Shown here: positions 42,969 to 55,300 of the stretch, in pieces | Position numbering within the stretch: the stretch's first letter is position 1 | How the letters are laid out: each line of letters starts with the position of its first letter | Assembly (NCBI RefSeq): GCF_900102875.1 | Contig: NZ_FNGH01000002.1 | Coordinates: 419,538-483,537 of the forward strand | Direction: 5' to 3' | Source of the DNA: Franzmannia pantelleriensis | Lineage (GTDB): Bacteria > Pseudomonadota > Gammaproteobacteria > Pseudomonadales > Halomonadaceae | DNA: 64,000 nucleotides | Program-made: the position numbers and the translations under genes | Notes under the pieces: generated by a model | Databases searched by the model: none | Seen by the model: only the letters and a program-made list of their open reading frames with translations | Told to the model about the DNA's origin: nothing

Positions 42969-43961
42969 GCCGGGTGCGCGGCCAATGCTGGCGAGCCGCG
43001 GCATGTGGCTACCGCTGGCAGTGCTGGCGCTGGCCGGGGTTGTTGCGCTGGGCATGTCGCTTGCCGTGGGCAGTGCCAGCGTGACGCCGGAGGCGCTATG
43101 GGCAGTACTGCGCGGCGAGGGCGACGCTCTGTCGCGCACGCTGGTCCTCGAGCTGCGCCTGCCACGTGCGCTGTCGGCCTTCGCGGTAGGTGGGCTGCTT
43201 GCCGTGGCTGGCGCCCTGATGCAGGTGCTGCTGCGCAACCCGCTGGCCGACCCCTATGTGCTGGGGCTCTCAGGCGGTGCCGCGGTGGGGGCACTGGCGG
43301 CGATGCTGGCGGGGCTGGGCGGGGCGGTGATCAGCGGCTCGGCGTTTGCCGGTGCCTTTCTCTCCACGCTGCTGGTGTTCGGCCTGGCCCACGGCACCGG
43401 CAGCTGGACGCCGTCCCGCCTGCTGCTTACCGGGGTGGTGGTCGCCGCAGGGTGGGGCGCGGTGATCACCCTGATGCTAGCGCTGAGCCCGTCGGATCGT
43501 CTGCCCAGCATGCTCTACTGGCTGATGGGCGATCTCTCCTACTCGCGCTCCCCCTGGCCGCCGCTGACGCTGCTGCTGGGCATCTGCCTGCTGCTGATAC
43601 CCCTGGGGCGCAGCCTCAACGTGATGGCCCGCGGCCCATTGCAGGCGGCAGCTCTGGGCGTCAACGTGCGTCCGCTGGAGTGGACGATCTATGTTGTGGC
43701 CAGCGTGCTCACCGCCAGCGCGGTGACCACGGCCGGCAGCATCGGCTTCGTCGGCCTGGTAGTGCCGCATATGCTGCGCCTGGTGCTCGGCAACGACCAG
43801 CGTTTGATTTTGCCGGCCTGTGCCCTGGCCGGCGGTACCCTGCTGGTGCTTGCCGATACCTTCGCGCGCACCATGATCGCCCCGGAGCAGCTGCCGGTCG
43901 GCGTGATCACCGCGCTGCTAGGCGTGCCCACCTTCCTCTACCTGCTCTACCGGAGCCGCTG

Positions 43962-43962
<1 letters not shown>
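42955..43962 (+). CDS. btuC: Cobalamin ABC transporter permease
   Basis: A 335-residue, ten-span permease of the FecCD/BtuC family. LRLPRALSAFAVGGLLAVAGALMQVLLRNPLADPYVLGLSGGAAVG (about residues 64-110) and TTAGSIGFVGLVVPHMLRLVLGNDQRLILP (about 259-288) are family hallmarks. It starts with GTG (42955) 6 bases after GAGG and overlaps btuF by 14 bases. Together with BtuF and BtuD it forms the inner-membrane B12 importer. Confidence 0.92.
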
Positions 43963-44729
<767 letters not shown>

Positions 44730-44733
44730 GCCC

Positions 44734-45494
<761 letters not shown>

Positions 45495-45498
<4 letters not shown>

Positions 45499-46562
45499 CG
45501 TACCCTGCTCCCCCGAATGAGAATTACCGCGAAGGCCGGTGCCCCGACCAGCGCGGTGACCACCCCGATCGGCAGCACCTGCCCTGGTACGATGATCCGC
45601 GAGATGATGTCCGCGCCGATCAGGAAGACCGCACCCGCCAGCGCCGAGGCGGGCACCAGCCGGGTGTGGCGGCTACCGACGATAAAGCGCATGGCGTGGG
45701 GAATCACCAGCCCCACGAAACCGATGGCGCCGACCATGGAGACCATCACTGCGGTCACCAGGGCCATGCTGGCAATCAGCATGCCGCGTACCCGGCGTAC
45801 AGGAATCCCCAGCGAGGCGGCGCTGTCGGCACCGAAGGTGAAGGCATCCAGCGCTCGGCGATGCCAAAGACAGACCAGCAAACCGGCGAAGGCCGCAGGC
45901 AGCCCCAGCCTGACATCGTCCCAGCGTACCCCGGAGAGGTTGCCCATCAGCCAGAACATGATGCCCCGCGCCTGCTCGGCGCTCGCCGACCTGGCGATGA
46001 TAAAGGCGGTCAGGGCATTGAACAGTTGCGAGCCGGCGATCCCCGCCAGAATGATGGCGCCTGCGGCCTGGGTACCGCGGCCGCCGCCGGTACCGCTGCC
46101 GGCGGCATGCGCCAGCAGCACCACTAGGCCGAAGGCTAGCCCCGCGCCGGCGAAGGCGCCCAGCGAGAGGGTCACTGCGCCGGCACCGAGCCCGGCGATG
46201 GTCACCGCCACGGCACCGGTGGAGGCGCCGGCGGAAATGCCCATCAGGAAGGGGTCGGCGAGTGGATTGCGCAGCAGCGCCTGCAACACGACCCCGGCCA
46301 GCGCCAGTCCAGCGCCGCAGCAGCCGGCGAGGATCGCGCGGCTGAGGCGGTAGTTCCAGACGATCCCGGCATCGATCCGGTCGACGGCATAGCCCGCCCC
46401 CCACAGCTGGTTGGCCAGCACCTTGAAAATGGTATCCATCGGGATCGAGGTTTCGCCGATGGAAGTGCCCGCCATTACTGCCATGAAAAGGACCAACGGC
46501 GTCAGCCATGCCCAGTGCCAGTGAAGGCGCAAAGGCGGGTTTGATGCCAGGGTGAGACTCAT
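45495..46562 (-). CDS. FecCD-type ABC permease
   Basis: A 355-residue permease with about nine or ten spans. NYRLSRAILAGCCGAGLALAGVVLQALLRNPLADPFLMGISAGASTGAVAV (about residues 69-119) and MVGAIGFVGLVIPHAMRFIVGSRHTRLVPASALAGAVFLIGADIISRIIVPGQVLPIGVVTALVGAPAFAVIL (C-terminal) are typical. The RNPLADP loop contacts the ATPase. It overlaps both neighbouring operon genes by 4 bases. Confidence 0.9.
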
Positions 46563-47578
46563 GGTTCGAAGGAGAGCGTCGACAAGGATTCGGAGAGCGC
46601 TTCGAGACCGAATATCGTGCGTAGGGTAGCGCTCATGGCGTGGGCATCCATCTCGATGATGCGCCCCTCTCTCACCGCCGACATTTCGCGAGCAACGGGA
46701 TCATTGTGCAGAAATTCCAGCTTGTTCTCGATGTCGTCGGCAGGAAAACGGCGGCGGTCCATATGCGCCACGACGATGATATCGGGATCGGCGCGGGCGA
46801 TAGACTCCCAACCAACGTTGGGCCACTCTTCGTCGGATTGAATCACGTTATCGATGCCCAATGCGTCCATCATATAGCCCGGTGCGCCGAGCCGGCCGGC
46901 GACATAAGGATCGGCCGACTGATCGGGTGAAGAGAACCAGAACACCGCCGACAGGTCCTGCGGTAGCTCGAGGGCTTCGGCCTGGGCGATGGCATTGGCT
47001 TCGCGGGCTGCCAGATCCGCCACCAGCGCTTCCCCGGCCTCCTGCACATCGAAGATGGCGGCCAGCTCGGTGATCCCCTTGTAGACATGCTCGGGAGAAA
47101 AGGCGTCGATACGGGTGCCGTCACCGCCGGTAGTGTTGTCCTTGGTGTCGCAGTCGGCCGGCATGATGTAGGTGGCGATGCCCAGCTCATGGAACTGGTC
47201 GCGACTCGCCACGCTGCCGGTGGGGCCAACGTGCCACTCATACTGTGCGGCCACCAGCTCGGGGCGCTTGTTGACCACCGACTCGAAGCTCGGGTCGTTA
47301 TCGGCGAGACGCTCGATATTGGCATCGACCTCGCTGAACTCGGGTAGTACCGGATTGAACCACACTGATGTGCCAGAAACGCGGTCGGATAGCCCCAGTG
47401 CATAGAGCGTTTCGGTGGCCGATTGTCCCATCGTTACCGTGCTATCCGGAGCCGATTCGAAACGAATGTCCATGCCGCAGTTGGTTATCTCGAGTGGGTA
47501 TTCCGTGCTATTGGCCACGGCAAATGACGTAGGGAAAAGCGCGAGTAATACCAGTAGTGATCGCGAGTCTTTCATCAT
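46559..47578 (-). CDS. FecB/BtuF-fold periplasmic binding protein, ligand unknown
   Basis: A 339-residue secreted protein (signal MMKDSRSLLVLLALFPTSFAVA). The mature protein starts NSTEYPLEITNCGMDIRFESAPDSTVTMGQSATETLYALGL, a subtype with a conserved NCG cysteine and a second cysteine in MPADCDTKDNTTG, likely a disulfide. Later AGRLGAPGYMMDALGIDNV and DPDIIVVAHMDRRRFP follow the siderophore/B12-binding fold. This subtype differs clearly from BtuF at 42060. GGA is the only ribosome-binding trace before 47578; the longer frame to 47635 looks spurious. Confidence 0.82.
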   Translation of the reverse strand: MMKDSRSLLVLLALFPTSFAVANSTEYPLEITNCGMDIRFESAPDSTVTMGQSATETLYALGLSDRVSGTSVWFNPVLPEFSEVDANIERLADNDPSFESVVNKRPELVAAQYEWHVGPTGSVASRDQFHELGIATYIMPADCDTKDNTTGGDGTRIDAFSPEHVYKGITELAAIFDVQEAGEALVADLAAREANAIAQAEALELPQDLSAVFWFSSPDQSADPYVAGRLGAPGYMMDALGIDNVIQSDEEWPNVGWESIARADPDIIVVAHMDRRRFPADDIENKLEFLHNDPVAREMSAVREGRIIEMDAHAMSATLRTIFGLEALSESLSTLSFEP

Positions 47579-47691
47579 GTTATTTCCGAATGGCAGGGGG
47601 CGGTGGCCAATCTGACCTTGGTGGTCGGCGATCATAGCACTGCATTTTCCATTTGGAAGCCTCGATTGGCCGCCGCCAGGGTTGGGTTAAA

Positions 47692-47712
47692 ATGATATGT
47701 TATATCATAACT
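47692..47712. promoter_or_regulatory. Palindromic operator candidate (Zur-like) in the divergent promoter region
   Basis: ATGATAT-GTT-ATATCAT (47692-47708) is a perfect palindrome with a 3-base centre. The overlapping TGTTATATCATAACT (47698-47712) matches 12-13 positions of the Zur core TGTTATANTATAACA. It lies in an AT-rich island between the minus-strand metal-type ABC operon (start 47578) and the riboswitch-led cob operon, so one regulator could act on both. The identity of the regulator is inference. Confidence 0.45.
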
Positions 47713-47829
47713 TTTAATGGAGGGATATCTAGCCACCCGCTGGCAGGAGAGGCGCTTGGGGTCACGGCAGGTGGCGTCGAGCGGCCAAATTGCGCCTGCT
47801 GCAGCAATTGCTTTAGGATGGCACGACTG

Positions 47830-48022
47830 AAGATAGGTGCCCCCTATGGGGGGATAATCGGGAAGTATGGTGAGGCCATCCGGCCAATTCCATCGCTGCC
47901 CCCGCAACGGTAATGAGTGAGTCGCCTGCGAAGACCACTAGCCTCCAAGGCCGGGAAGGTGCAGGCAATGGCGTGATGCAGTGAATCGCGTCCTCCTCGA
48001 GCCCGGAGACCGGCCTGTTATT
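47830..48022 (+). promoter_or_regulatory. Cobalamin riboswitch controlling the corrin-biosynthesis operon
   Basis: Elements visible are GGTGCCCCCTATGGGG (from 47836), CGCTGCCCCCGCAACGG (around 47893-47910), GACCACTAGCC...GGGAAGGTGC and the B12 box AGCCCGGAGACCGGCC (48000-48015). The loops match the riboswitch at 39996, but the stems differ, as expected of independent copies. About 145 bases separate its end from the GTG at 48168. The 589-base gap 47579-48167 otherwise contains only the operator candidate. Confidence 0.93.
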
Positions 48023-48167
48023 TCATTCATCCAGTGACGGTGCGGTGGGCACCGGGGATAGCGTGTGTGATCTCTTTTCTGATCGCCGGCGGGTCACCCG
48101 TCGGCGCATGCGGTGGTTCGACCGGTGCGCGGCCAATCTCCCTGGCGAGCGCCAGGCGAGCACCGCT

Positions 48168-49883
48168 GTGAGTGACTTTCCCTTCGTCGCGGTTGTCGGC
48201 CAGCAGGCCCTCAAGACCGCCTTGCTGCTCAACGCCATCGATCCGCGTATCGGGGGCGTGCTGATCAGCGGGCCGCGGGGCAGCGCCAAGTCGACCCTGG
48301 CGCGGGCGCTGGCGGCGCTGCTGCCCGCCACCGCCGAGGGGCAGCGGCCGCCGTTCGTTACCCTGCCGCTGGGTGCCAGCGAAGAGCGCCTGACCGGCAG
48401 CCTGGACCTGCAGCGGGTACTCACCGAGCGCGAGGCGACCTTTCAGCCGGGGCTGCTGGCCAAGGCGCACGGCGGCGTGCTCTACGTCGACGAGGTCAAC
48501 CTGCTGCCGGATCCGCTGGTCGACCTGCTGCTCGACGTGTCTGCCAGCGGCACCAATGTCGTCGAGCGCGACGGCATCAGCCACGCCCATCCCGCCCGTT
48601 TCAGCCTGATCGGCACCATGAACCCCGACGAGGGCGAGCTGCGCCCGCAGCTACTCGACCGCTTCGGCCTGTGCCTCGAGCAGCAGGCGGCGCTGAGCGT
48701 GCAGGAGCGGGTCGCCATCGTGCAGCAGCGCGAGGCCTTCGATCGCGACCCCCAAGGCTATCTGGCACACCACGCCGAGGCTCAGGCCGCGCTGACCCAG
48801 CGTATCCGGCGCGCCCAGTCGGCGCTGCGGGAGATCGTCAGCGACGAGTGGGTTTACGAGCATATCGCCCAGGGCTGCCAGCAGGCCGGTGTCGAGGGGC
48901 TGCGGGCCGATGTGACCTGGCATCGTGCGGCCCAGGCCCACGCCGCCTGGCGCGGCGCGACTCGCGTGGCGCAGCAGGATCTGGATGTCGTCGCGCCCTG
49001 GGTGCTGGCCCATCGCCGCACCCAGCAGGCGGAGCCCCCCCCGCCACCGGCGGCGGCAGGCGCGCCGCCACCCGCCGCTGGCTCGGGCAGTGCTGCCGGC
49101 CAGTCACCTGGTGCCGGTCAGCCCCCGCAGGCTCAGGGGCAGTGGGGCGCCATGCCGCCCGTGGCCCAGCCCAGCGTTAGCGTGCCGTCTATGACGCTGC
49201 CGGCGCCCGACGCCCAGGCGCCCAGGCTGGCTTCAAGGTCCCACGCCACCTCGGCCAGGCGCCGCGGGCAGCAGCCGGGCCAGCGTCGCGGGCACCGCGA
49301 CGCGCCACGCCCGGACTGGTTTGCCACCCTGGCCGCCAACCGCGGCCACTGGCCTTGGCGGCAGCTGCGCTATGCCAAGGCGCGCAGCGGTCAGCCGGTA
49401 CTGCACCTGGTGCTGCTCGATACCTCCGCCTCGACCCTCGGCGAGCAGCGGCTGGGGCGCGCCAAGGGCGTGGTCGAGCGGGTCGCCCGCCAGGCCTATG
49501 CCGCCCGCGAGCAACTGGCGGTGCTGGGCTTTGGCAGCGACGGCGTCACCCCGATCCTGCCGCGTCGCAGAGCTCCCAAGGCGCTGCTCGCACGGCTCGA
49601 TGCGGTGGGCGGCGGCGGCGGCACGCCGATACGCCAAGCGCTCCTGCGCGCGGTGCGGCTGATCCGCCAGTGGCGGCAGCAGCAGTCGGGCCTGCAGGTG
49701 TGCACCTATCTGATCACCGACGGCCGCACTCGCCAGCCCCTGGCCGGCCTGCCGTCGCTTGGGGAGTGCCTGGTGGTGGATACCGAACAGGCGGCGGTCA
49801 AGCGCGGCCGGGGCGCGCAGATCGCCCGCCAGCTGGGCGCCCGCTACCTGACCTTGCCAGCGGCCGGAGGCCCACGCCGATGA
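48168..49883 (+). CDS. ChlI/ChlD-type chelatase ATPase with VWA domain (CobN partner)
   Basis: A 571-residue fusion. An AAA+ domain (Walker A GPRGSAKSTLARALA near residues 37-51, Walker B region GGVLYVDEVNLLPDPLVDLLL near 103-123, sensor FSLIGTMNPDEGELRPQLLDRF) is followed by a Pro/Ala-rich linker (about 280-360) and a VWA metal-site domain (LVLLDTSASTLGEQRL, GGGGTPIRQAL). It probably energises cobalt insertion by CobN in place of CobS/CobT chelatase subunits. The GTG start (MSDFPFVAVVGQQALK) is chosen by family pattern. Confidence 0.85.
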   Translation: MSDFPFVAVVGQQALKTALLLNAIDPRIGGVLISGPRGSAKSTLARALAALLPATAEGQRPPFVTLPLGASEERLTGSLDLQRVLTEREATFQPGLLAKAHGGVLYVDEVNLLPDPLVDLLLDVSASGTNVVERDGISHAHPARFSLIGTMNPDEGELRPQLLDRFGLCLEQQAALSVQERVAIVQQREAFDRDPQGYLAHHAEAQAALTQRIRRAQSALREIVSDEWVYEHIAQGCQQAGVEGLRADVTWHRAAQAHAAWRGATRVAQQDLDVVAPWVLAHRRTQQAEPPPPPAAAGAPPPAAGSGSAAGQSPGAGQPPQAQGQWGAMPPVAQPSVSVPSMTLPAPDAQAPRLASRSHATSARRRGQQPGQRRGHRDAPRPDWFATLAANRGHWPWRQLRYAKARSGQPVLHLVLLDTSASTLGEQRLGRAKGVVERVARQAYAAREQLAVLGFGSDGVTPILPRRRAPKALLARLDAVGGGGGTPIRQALLRAVRLIRQWRQQQSGLQVCTYLITDGRTRQPLAGLPSLGECLVVDTEQAAVKRGRGAQIARQLGARYLTLPAAGGPRR

Positions 49884-51262
49884 GTACGCCCACTACGGCG
49901 GCGCATGCCGCCTGTCCCGCGCTGTTTATCGCCGCCCCGTCCTCCGGGCAGGGCAAGACCACGGTGACCGCGGCGCTGGCCCGGCTGCTGCGCAAGCGGG
50001 GCAAGGTGGTGCGGGTGTTCAAGACCGGCCCCGATTACCTGGACCCGCAGATCCTGGCCCAGGCCTCGGGCCAGCCGGTGGATCAGCTCGATCTGTGGAT
50101 GGCCGGCGAGGCCTACTGCCGCCAGCGCCTGTTCGAGGCCGCCCAGCAGGCCGACCTGATCCTGGTGGAGGGCGCCATGGGGCTGTTCGATGGCGAACCC
50201 TCGAGTGCCGACCTGGCGGCGCTGTTCGATCTGCCGCTGGTCGTCGTCATGGACGTCAAGGGGATGGCCCAGACCGCGGCGGCGCTGGTGGCCGGCCTGG
50301 CGGGCTTCCGCGCGGATATCCGCATCGCCGGCCTGATCGCCAACGCCTGCGCCTCGGCGCGCCACCGGGAGTTGATCGAGGGGGCGTTGCCTGCCGAGAT
50401 TCCGCTGCTGGCCGCAGTGGCGCGGGATCCCGCCCTGGCGCTGCCGGAACGTCATCTGGGGCTGGTCCAGGCGGCGGAGATCCGCGACGAGCTCGAGGCC
50501 CGCTTCGAGGCCGGCGCCGCCGCGCTCGACGCCGAGGGGCTGGCGGAGGCGCTGCTGTCGCTGCCGCCGGTCAGCTTCGCCGCGGTGCCGGGTACCGCCG
50601 TGGCGATACCGGCCGCGCTCCAGGGGCAGACCATCGGCGTGGCCCGGGACGCCGCCTTCAGCTTTATCTACCAGGCCAACCTCGACCTGCTGGCGGAAAT
50701 GGGGGCGACGCTGCGCTTCTTCTCGCCGCTGAGCGATACCCAGCTGCCGTGCTGCGATGCGCTGTGGCTGCCCGGTGGCTACCCGGAGCTTCACGCCGCG
50801 CAGCTGGCAGCGAATGCTCCGCTGCGTGACGATATCCAGGCCTTCTTCGCCAGCGGCAAGCCGATCCTCGCCGAGTGTGGCGGCCTGCTCTACTGCCTCG
50901 AGACCCTCACCGATGGCGACGAGCGGACCTACGCCATGCTCGGCCTGCTGCCCGGCCACGGTGCCATGCGCGGGCGGCGTGGCTGCCAGGGCATGCAGAC
51001 CGCCGAGCTGCCGGAGGGACCGGTTCGCGCCCACGCCCATCACCGCTCGCTGGCCACCGATACCCCGGCGCCGATCGCCCACGGGCGGCGTCAGCGCCAT
51101 CCCGCCCCGGGCGAGGCGATCTATCGCCAGGGCGGCTTGACGGCGACCTATCTGCATCTGTTCTTCCCCGACAATCCCGCCGCGGTGGCCCGGCTGTTTG
51201 CGCCGGCTGGCACGCCTTGCAACGCGACTCATACCCGTTCCCTGGAGGACACCCACGGATGA
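49880..51262 (+). CDS. cobB: Hydrogenobyrinic acid a,c-diamide synthase
   Basis: A 460-residue glutamine-dependent amidotransferase adding amide groups at positions a and c of the ring. The N-terminal ATPase/dethiobiotin-synthetase-like domain has APSSGQGKTTVTAALARLLRKRG and FKTGPDYLDPQIL. The C-terminal GATase domain has LWLPGGYPELHAAQL, the nucleophile cysteine in ILAECGGLLYCLE, and a late AHAHHRSL segment. Because CobN and CobG are present, hydrogenobyrinate (metal-free) is the expected substrate. ATGA overlaps on both sides. Confidence 0.94.
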   Translation: MSTPTTAAHAACPALFIAAPSSGQGKTTVTAALARLLRKRGKVVRVFKTGPDYLDPQILAQASGQPVDQLDLWMAGEAYCRQRLFEAAQQADLILVEGAMGLFDGEPSSADLAALFDLPLVVVMDVKGMAQTAAALVAGLAGFRADIRIAGLIANACASARHRELIEGALPAEIPLLAAVARDPALALPERHLGLVQAAEIRDELEARFEAGAAALDAEGLAEALLSLPPVSFAAVPGTAVAIPAALQGQTIGVARDAAFSFIYQANLDLLAEMGATLRFFSPLSDTQLPCCDALWLPGGYPELHAAQLAANAPLRDDIQAFFASGKPILAECGGLLYCLETLTDGDERTYAMLGLLPGHGAMRGRRGCQGMQTAELPEGPVRAHAHHRSLATDTPAPIAHGRRQRHPAPGEAIYRQGGLTATYLHLFFPDNPAAVARLFAPAGTPCNATHTRSLEDTHG

Positions 51263-52359
51263 ACCTGAACAAGATCCCCGCCACGGTGGTGACCGGCTTT
51301 CTGGGCAGCGGCAAGACCACGCTGCTGGCAGGCATGCTGCGCCAGGTGACCCGCAAGCGCATCGCCGTGATCATCAACGAGTTCGGTGAGCAGGATATCG
51401 ACTCCAGCCTGCTGCGCGGCTGTGCCCTCGACTGTGACGACGGCGACGACACCCCCGTGGAGGTCGAAGACGGCATCTATGAGCTGGCCAACGGCTGCAT
51501 CTGCTGCACCGTGGAGGAAGAGTTCCTGCCGGTGATGAAACAGCTGGTGGCTCGCCGCGACGATATCGACCATATCCTCATCGAGACCAGCGGCCTGGCG
51601 CTGCCCAAGCCGCTGGTCCAGGCGTTCAACTGGCCGGAGGTGCGTCAGCACTGCACCGTGGATGCCATCATCACCGTGGTCGACGGCCCGGCGGTGGCCG
51701 CCGGCCGCTACGCCAGCGACATCGACAAGGTGGAGGCCCAGCGCCGTGCCGACGACTCCCTCGACCACGACCCCAGCCTGCGCGAACTGCTCGACGACCA
51801 GCTGAGCGCCGCCGACCTGGTGCTGGTCACCAAGACCGACCTGCTCGCGCCGGGCGACCGCGAGCGGGTGGAGACGCTGGTGCGGGCGCGGGTTCCGGCG
51901 TCGGTCAAGACGCTCTTCATCGACCAGAGCCTGGCCAGCGACAAGGCCCAGCTGGAGGCCCTGATGGGTATAGGGGCGGCCAGCGAGGCGCATATCGACG
52001 CCATCGACAACCACCACGATCGCCACCATGCCGAGGGCGCGCACCACGACCACGCCCACGACAACTTCGACTCCTGCGTGATCCGTCTCGGTGAGGTGGA
52101 TGGCGAGGCCCTGACCGCGCGGCTCCAGGCGCTGCTGCAGCGCCATGAGATCTACCGCGCCAAGGGCTTCGCGGCGCTGCCGGGCAAGCCCATGCGGCGG
52201 GTGATCCAGGCCGTGGGGGAGCGTCAGGAGGGCTACTTCGACCGCCTGTGGCGAGCCGGCGAAGCGCGCCAGACCCAGCTGGTCATCATCGGCAAGGGGC
52301 TGGATAGCGCGGCCCTGCATGCCGCCCTGGCAGACGCCGAGATCGCCACGGCGCGCTGA
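51259..52359 (+). CDS. cobW: CobW, COG0523 G3E GTPase
   Basis: A 366-residue metallochaperone-type GTPase. The P-loop VVTGFLGSGKTTLLAGML is near residues 10-27, INEFGEQDIDSSLL follows, the metal site GCICCTVEEEF (CxCC) is near 88-98, ETSGLALP and VTKTDLL are present, and a histidine-rich loop HHDRHHAEGAHHDHAHD lies near 253-269. The C-terminal CobW_C domain is complete. It is thought to deliver cobalt to the chelatase, though Zn-related roles exist in the family. It overlaps cobB by 4 bases and abuts cobN. Confidence 0.93.
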   Translation: MNLNKIPATVVTGFLGSGKTTLLAGMLRQVTRKRIAVIINEFGEQDIDSSLLRGCALDCDDGDDTPVEVEDGIYELANGCICCTVEEEFLPVMKQLVARRDDIDHILIETSGLALPKPLVQAFNWPEVRQHCTVDAIITVVDGPAVAAGRYASDIDKVEAQRRADDSLDHDPSLRELLDDQLSAADLVLVTKTDLLAPGDRERVETLVRARVPASVKTLFIDQSLASDKAQLEALMGIGAASEAHIDAIDNHHDRHHAEGAHHDHAHDNFDSCVIRLGEVDGEALTARLQALLQRHEIYRAKGFAALPGKPMRRVIQAVGERQEGYFDRLWRAGEARQTQLVIIGKGLDSAALHAALADAEIATAR

Positions 52360-55300
52360 TGCACCTGTTCGCCGCCAAGCCGGGGGGCTTCGTCGACGAT
52401 GAGGGCATCGTCGACCTGCAGCAGAGCCCCGGCGAGATCGTCATCCTGTCCGCCGCCGACAGCAGCCTGTCGGCGCTGGCCCAGGCGGTCGAGCGGCTGG
52501 ACGCGAGCGCAGCCGGCGGCTATCCCACGCTGCGGCTGGCCAACTGGATGAACCTGGTCAAGCCCGCCGCCTACGACCTCTACGAGGACCGCGTACTGGA
52601 CCAGGCGCGCCTGGTGATCGTCTCGCTGCTGGGCGGCAGCGCCTACTGGCGCTACGGTTTCGAGCGCCTGCTGGCCTGGGCCGCCGCCGACCAGCGGCGC
52701 CAGCTGATCCTGGTGCCGGGCTGCGATGCCCCGGACGACGACCTGCTGGAGGCCTCGAGCGTCCCCGTTGCCCTGGCCCACCGGGTGTGGCGCTACCTGC
52801 GTGAGGGCGGCGTGGACAATGCCGAGCAGCTGCTGCGCTGCGTCGGCAGCGAATGCCTGGGGCTGGACCTGGCCTGGCAGGCGCCCAAGGCGCTGCCCGC
52901 GGCGCTGCTCTACGACCCGCGCAGCGCCGGGCAACAGGAGGCGACCCGGAGAGATAGGGTACAAACGTCACGAGCGACTGGCGCAGTAGTTTGTGAGCGC
53001 CCGGCTTGCCTGCTGCTCTTCTACCGCAGCCACCTTCAGGGCGCCAACACCGCGGTGCTGGACGGCATGATCGAGGCGCTGCGCGACCAGGGGCTGGCGC
53101 CGCTGGCGGTGGCGGTAGCGTCGCTCAAGGACGAGGCCTGCGTGGCCTTTGTCAATCACCTGATCGAGCAGACCGGGGCCATGCTGGTGATCAATACCAC
53201 CAGTTTCTCGGTCAACCGCAACCCGGATGAGCAGGAGCACCTGGGCGACGAGGTCTCCCACGGGCGATGCGAAGGGCTGTTCGTCGGGCAGCCGGTGATC
53301 CTGCAGGCGATCCTGGCCAGCTGCACCGCCGAGGACTGGCAGGCGATGCCCGGCGGCCTACCCAGCCGCGACGTGGCGATGCAGGTGGTACTGCCGGAGA
53401 TGGATGGGCGCATCATGTCCCGGGCGGTGGGCTTCAAGAGCGAGGCTCACTATAGCGAGCGCTGCCAACTGGCGGTGATCCGCCACGCCCTGCATCCCGA
53501 GCGCGCCGCCTTCGTCGCGGAGCTGGCGCGGCGCTACTGCGATCTGCGCCTGACCGCCAACGCCGACAAGCGCCTGGCGCTGGTGCTGGCCAACTACCCC
53601 AATCGCGACGGTCGCATCGGCAACGGCGTCGGCCTGGATACGCCGGCCTCGACGCTGGCGATCCTGCGCGCGCTAGCCGCGGCGGGCTACCCGGTGGATC
53701 AGCTGCCGGAGGATGGCGACGCGCTGATCCGCCAGCTGCAGCAGAGCGTGACCAACGAGCGACGGGGCCTGACGCAGCGTGGCTGCTGGCAGAGCATCGC
53801 CGTCGACGACTACCTGGCCTGGTTTCGGACCCTGCCGGCGCCGCTTCAACAAGCGGTGTGGACGCGCTGGGGGGCGCCCGAGCAGGACCCCAAGTGCCGC
53901 CAGGGCCGGCTGATGATCGCCGGGATCCGCCTCGGCGAGACCTTCGTCGGCATTCAGCCGGAGCGCGCCCTGGTCGAAGAGGGGCAGGTCGACGACCTCA
54001 CCCAGAGCTACCACGACACCGCCCTGGTGCCGCCCCACAGCTACCTGGCGTTCTACCTCTGGCTGCGCGAGCACTACCGGGTGGATGCCGTGATCCACGT
54101 CGGCAAGCACGGCAATCTCGAGTGGCTGCCGGGCAAGAGCACCGCGCTCTCCGCCGAGTGCTGGCCGGAGATCGCCCTGGGGCCGCTGCCGCATTTCTAT
54201 CCCTTCATCGTCAACGACCCCGGCGAAGGGGCCCAGGCCAAGCGGCGTAGCCAGGCGGTGATCATCGATCACCTGATGCCGCCGCTGGCCCGCGCCGAGC
54301 TCTACGGCGCCATGGCCGAGCTGGAAGCGCTGACCGACGAGTACTATCAAGCGCTGGGCATGGACCCGCGGCGCGAGTCACTGCTGCGCGAACGGATCAT
54401 TGGCCACCTGCGCGACACCGGCATCGACCGCGAGCTGGCGCAGAGCGGCAAGGGCAGCGACGCCGAGCAGGGCAGCGCTGACGAGCGCCTGCTCAATGAG
54501 CTCGACACCTTCCTGTGCGATATCAAGGAGGCGCAGATTCGCCACGGCCTGCACGTGCTGGGCAGCCTGCCGCCGCGGGACAAGCTGGCCGCGACCCTGG
54601 TCGCCATCCTGCGTCTGCCGAGGGGCGAAAAGCCGGATCAACGCGGCCTGCTGCACAACCTGGCGGACGATCTCGGGCTGCGCGGTGCGCACGGCGACTT
54701 CGATCCGCTGATGGCCGAGGTCGCACCGTGGCACGGACCGCGGCCCCAGGCCCTGGCCGAGCTGGATGCTTCCCCCTGGCGTACCACCGCCGACACCCGC
54801 GAGCGCCTCGAGCTGCTCGCCCAGCGGCTGGTGGAGACACATATCCTGGAGGAGGGCTGCCTGACCACCCTGGCCCGGGACTATCCGGCCACCGCCGAGC
54901 AGTGCCAGTTTGGCCGCGAGCGACTGTGGCGCGACATGCAGCAGGGCGCCGCCATGGAGATCCAGTCGCTGCTCGACGGCCTCGCGGGTCGCTTCGTACC
55001 GCCCGGGCCGAGCGGCGCGCCCAGCCGCGGCCGCCTGGATGTGCTGCCCACCGGGCGCAACTTCTTCAGCGTCGACAACCGGGCGATTCCGTCTCCCGCG
55101 GCCTGGACGCTGGGCGAGGCGTCGGCCCAGGCGTTCATCGAGCGCTACCTGCAGGATCACGGCGACTACCCGCGGCGGCTGGGGCTGTCGATCTGGGGCA
55201 CCGCCACCATGCGTACCGGCGGCGACGACATCGCCCAGGCCTTCGCCCTGATGGGCGTGCGGCCGCGCTGGTCGCTGGGCTCGCAGCGGGTGATCGATAT

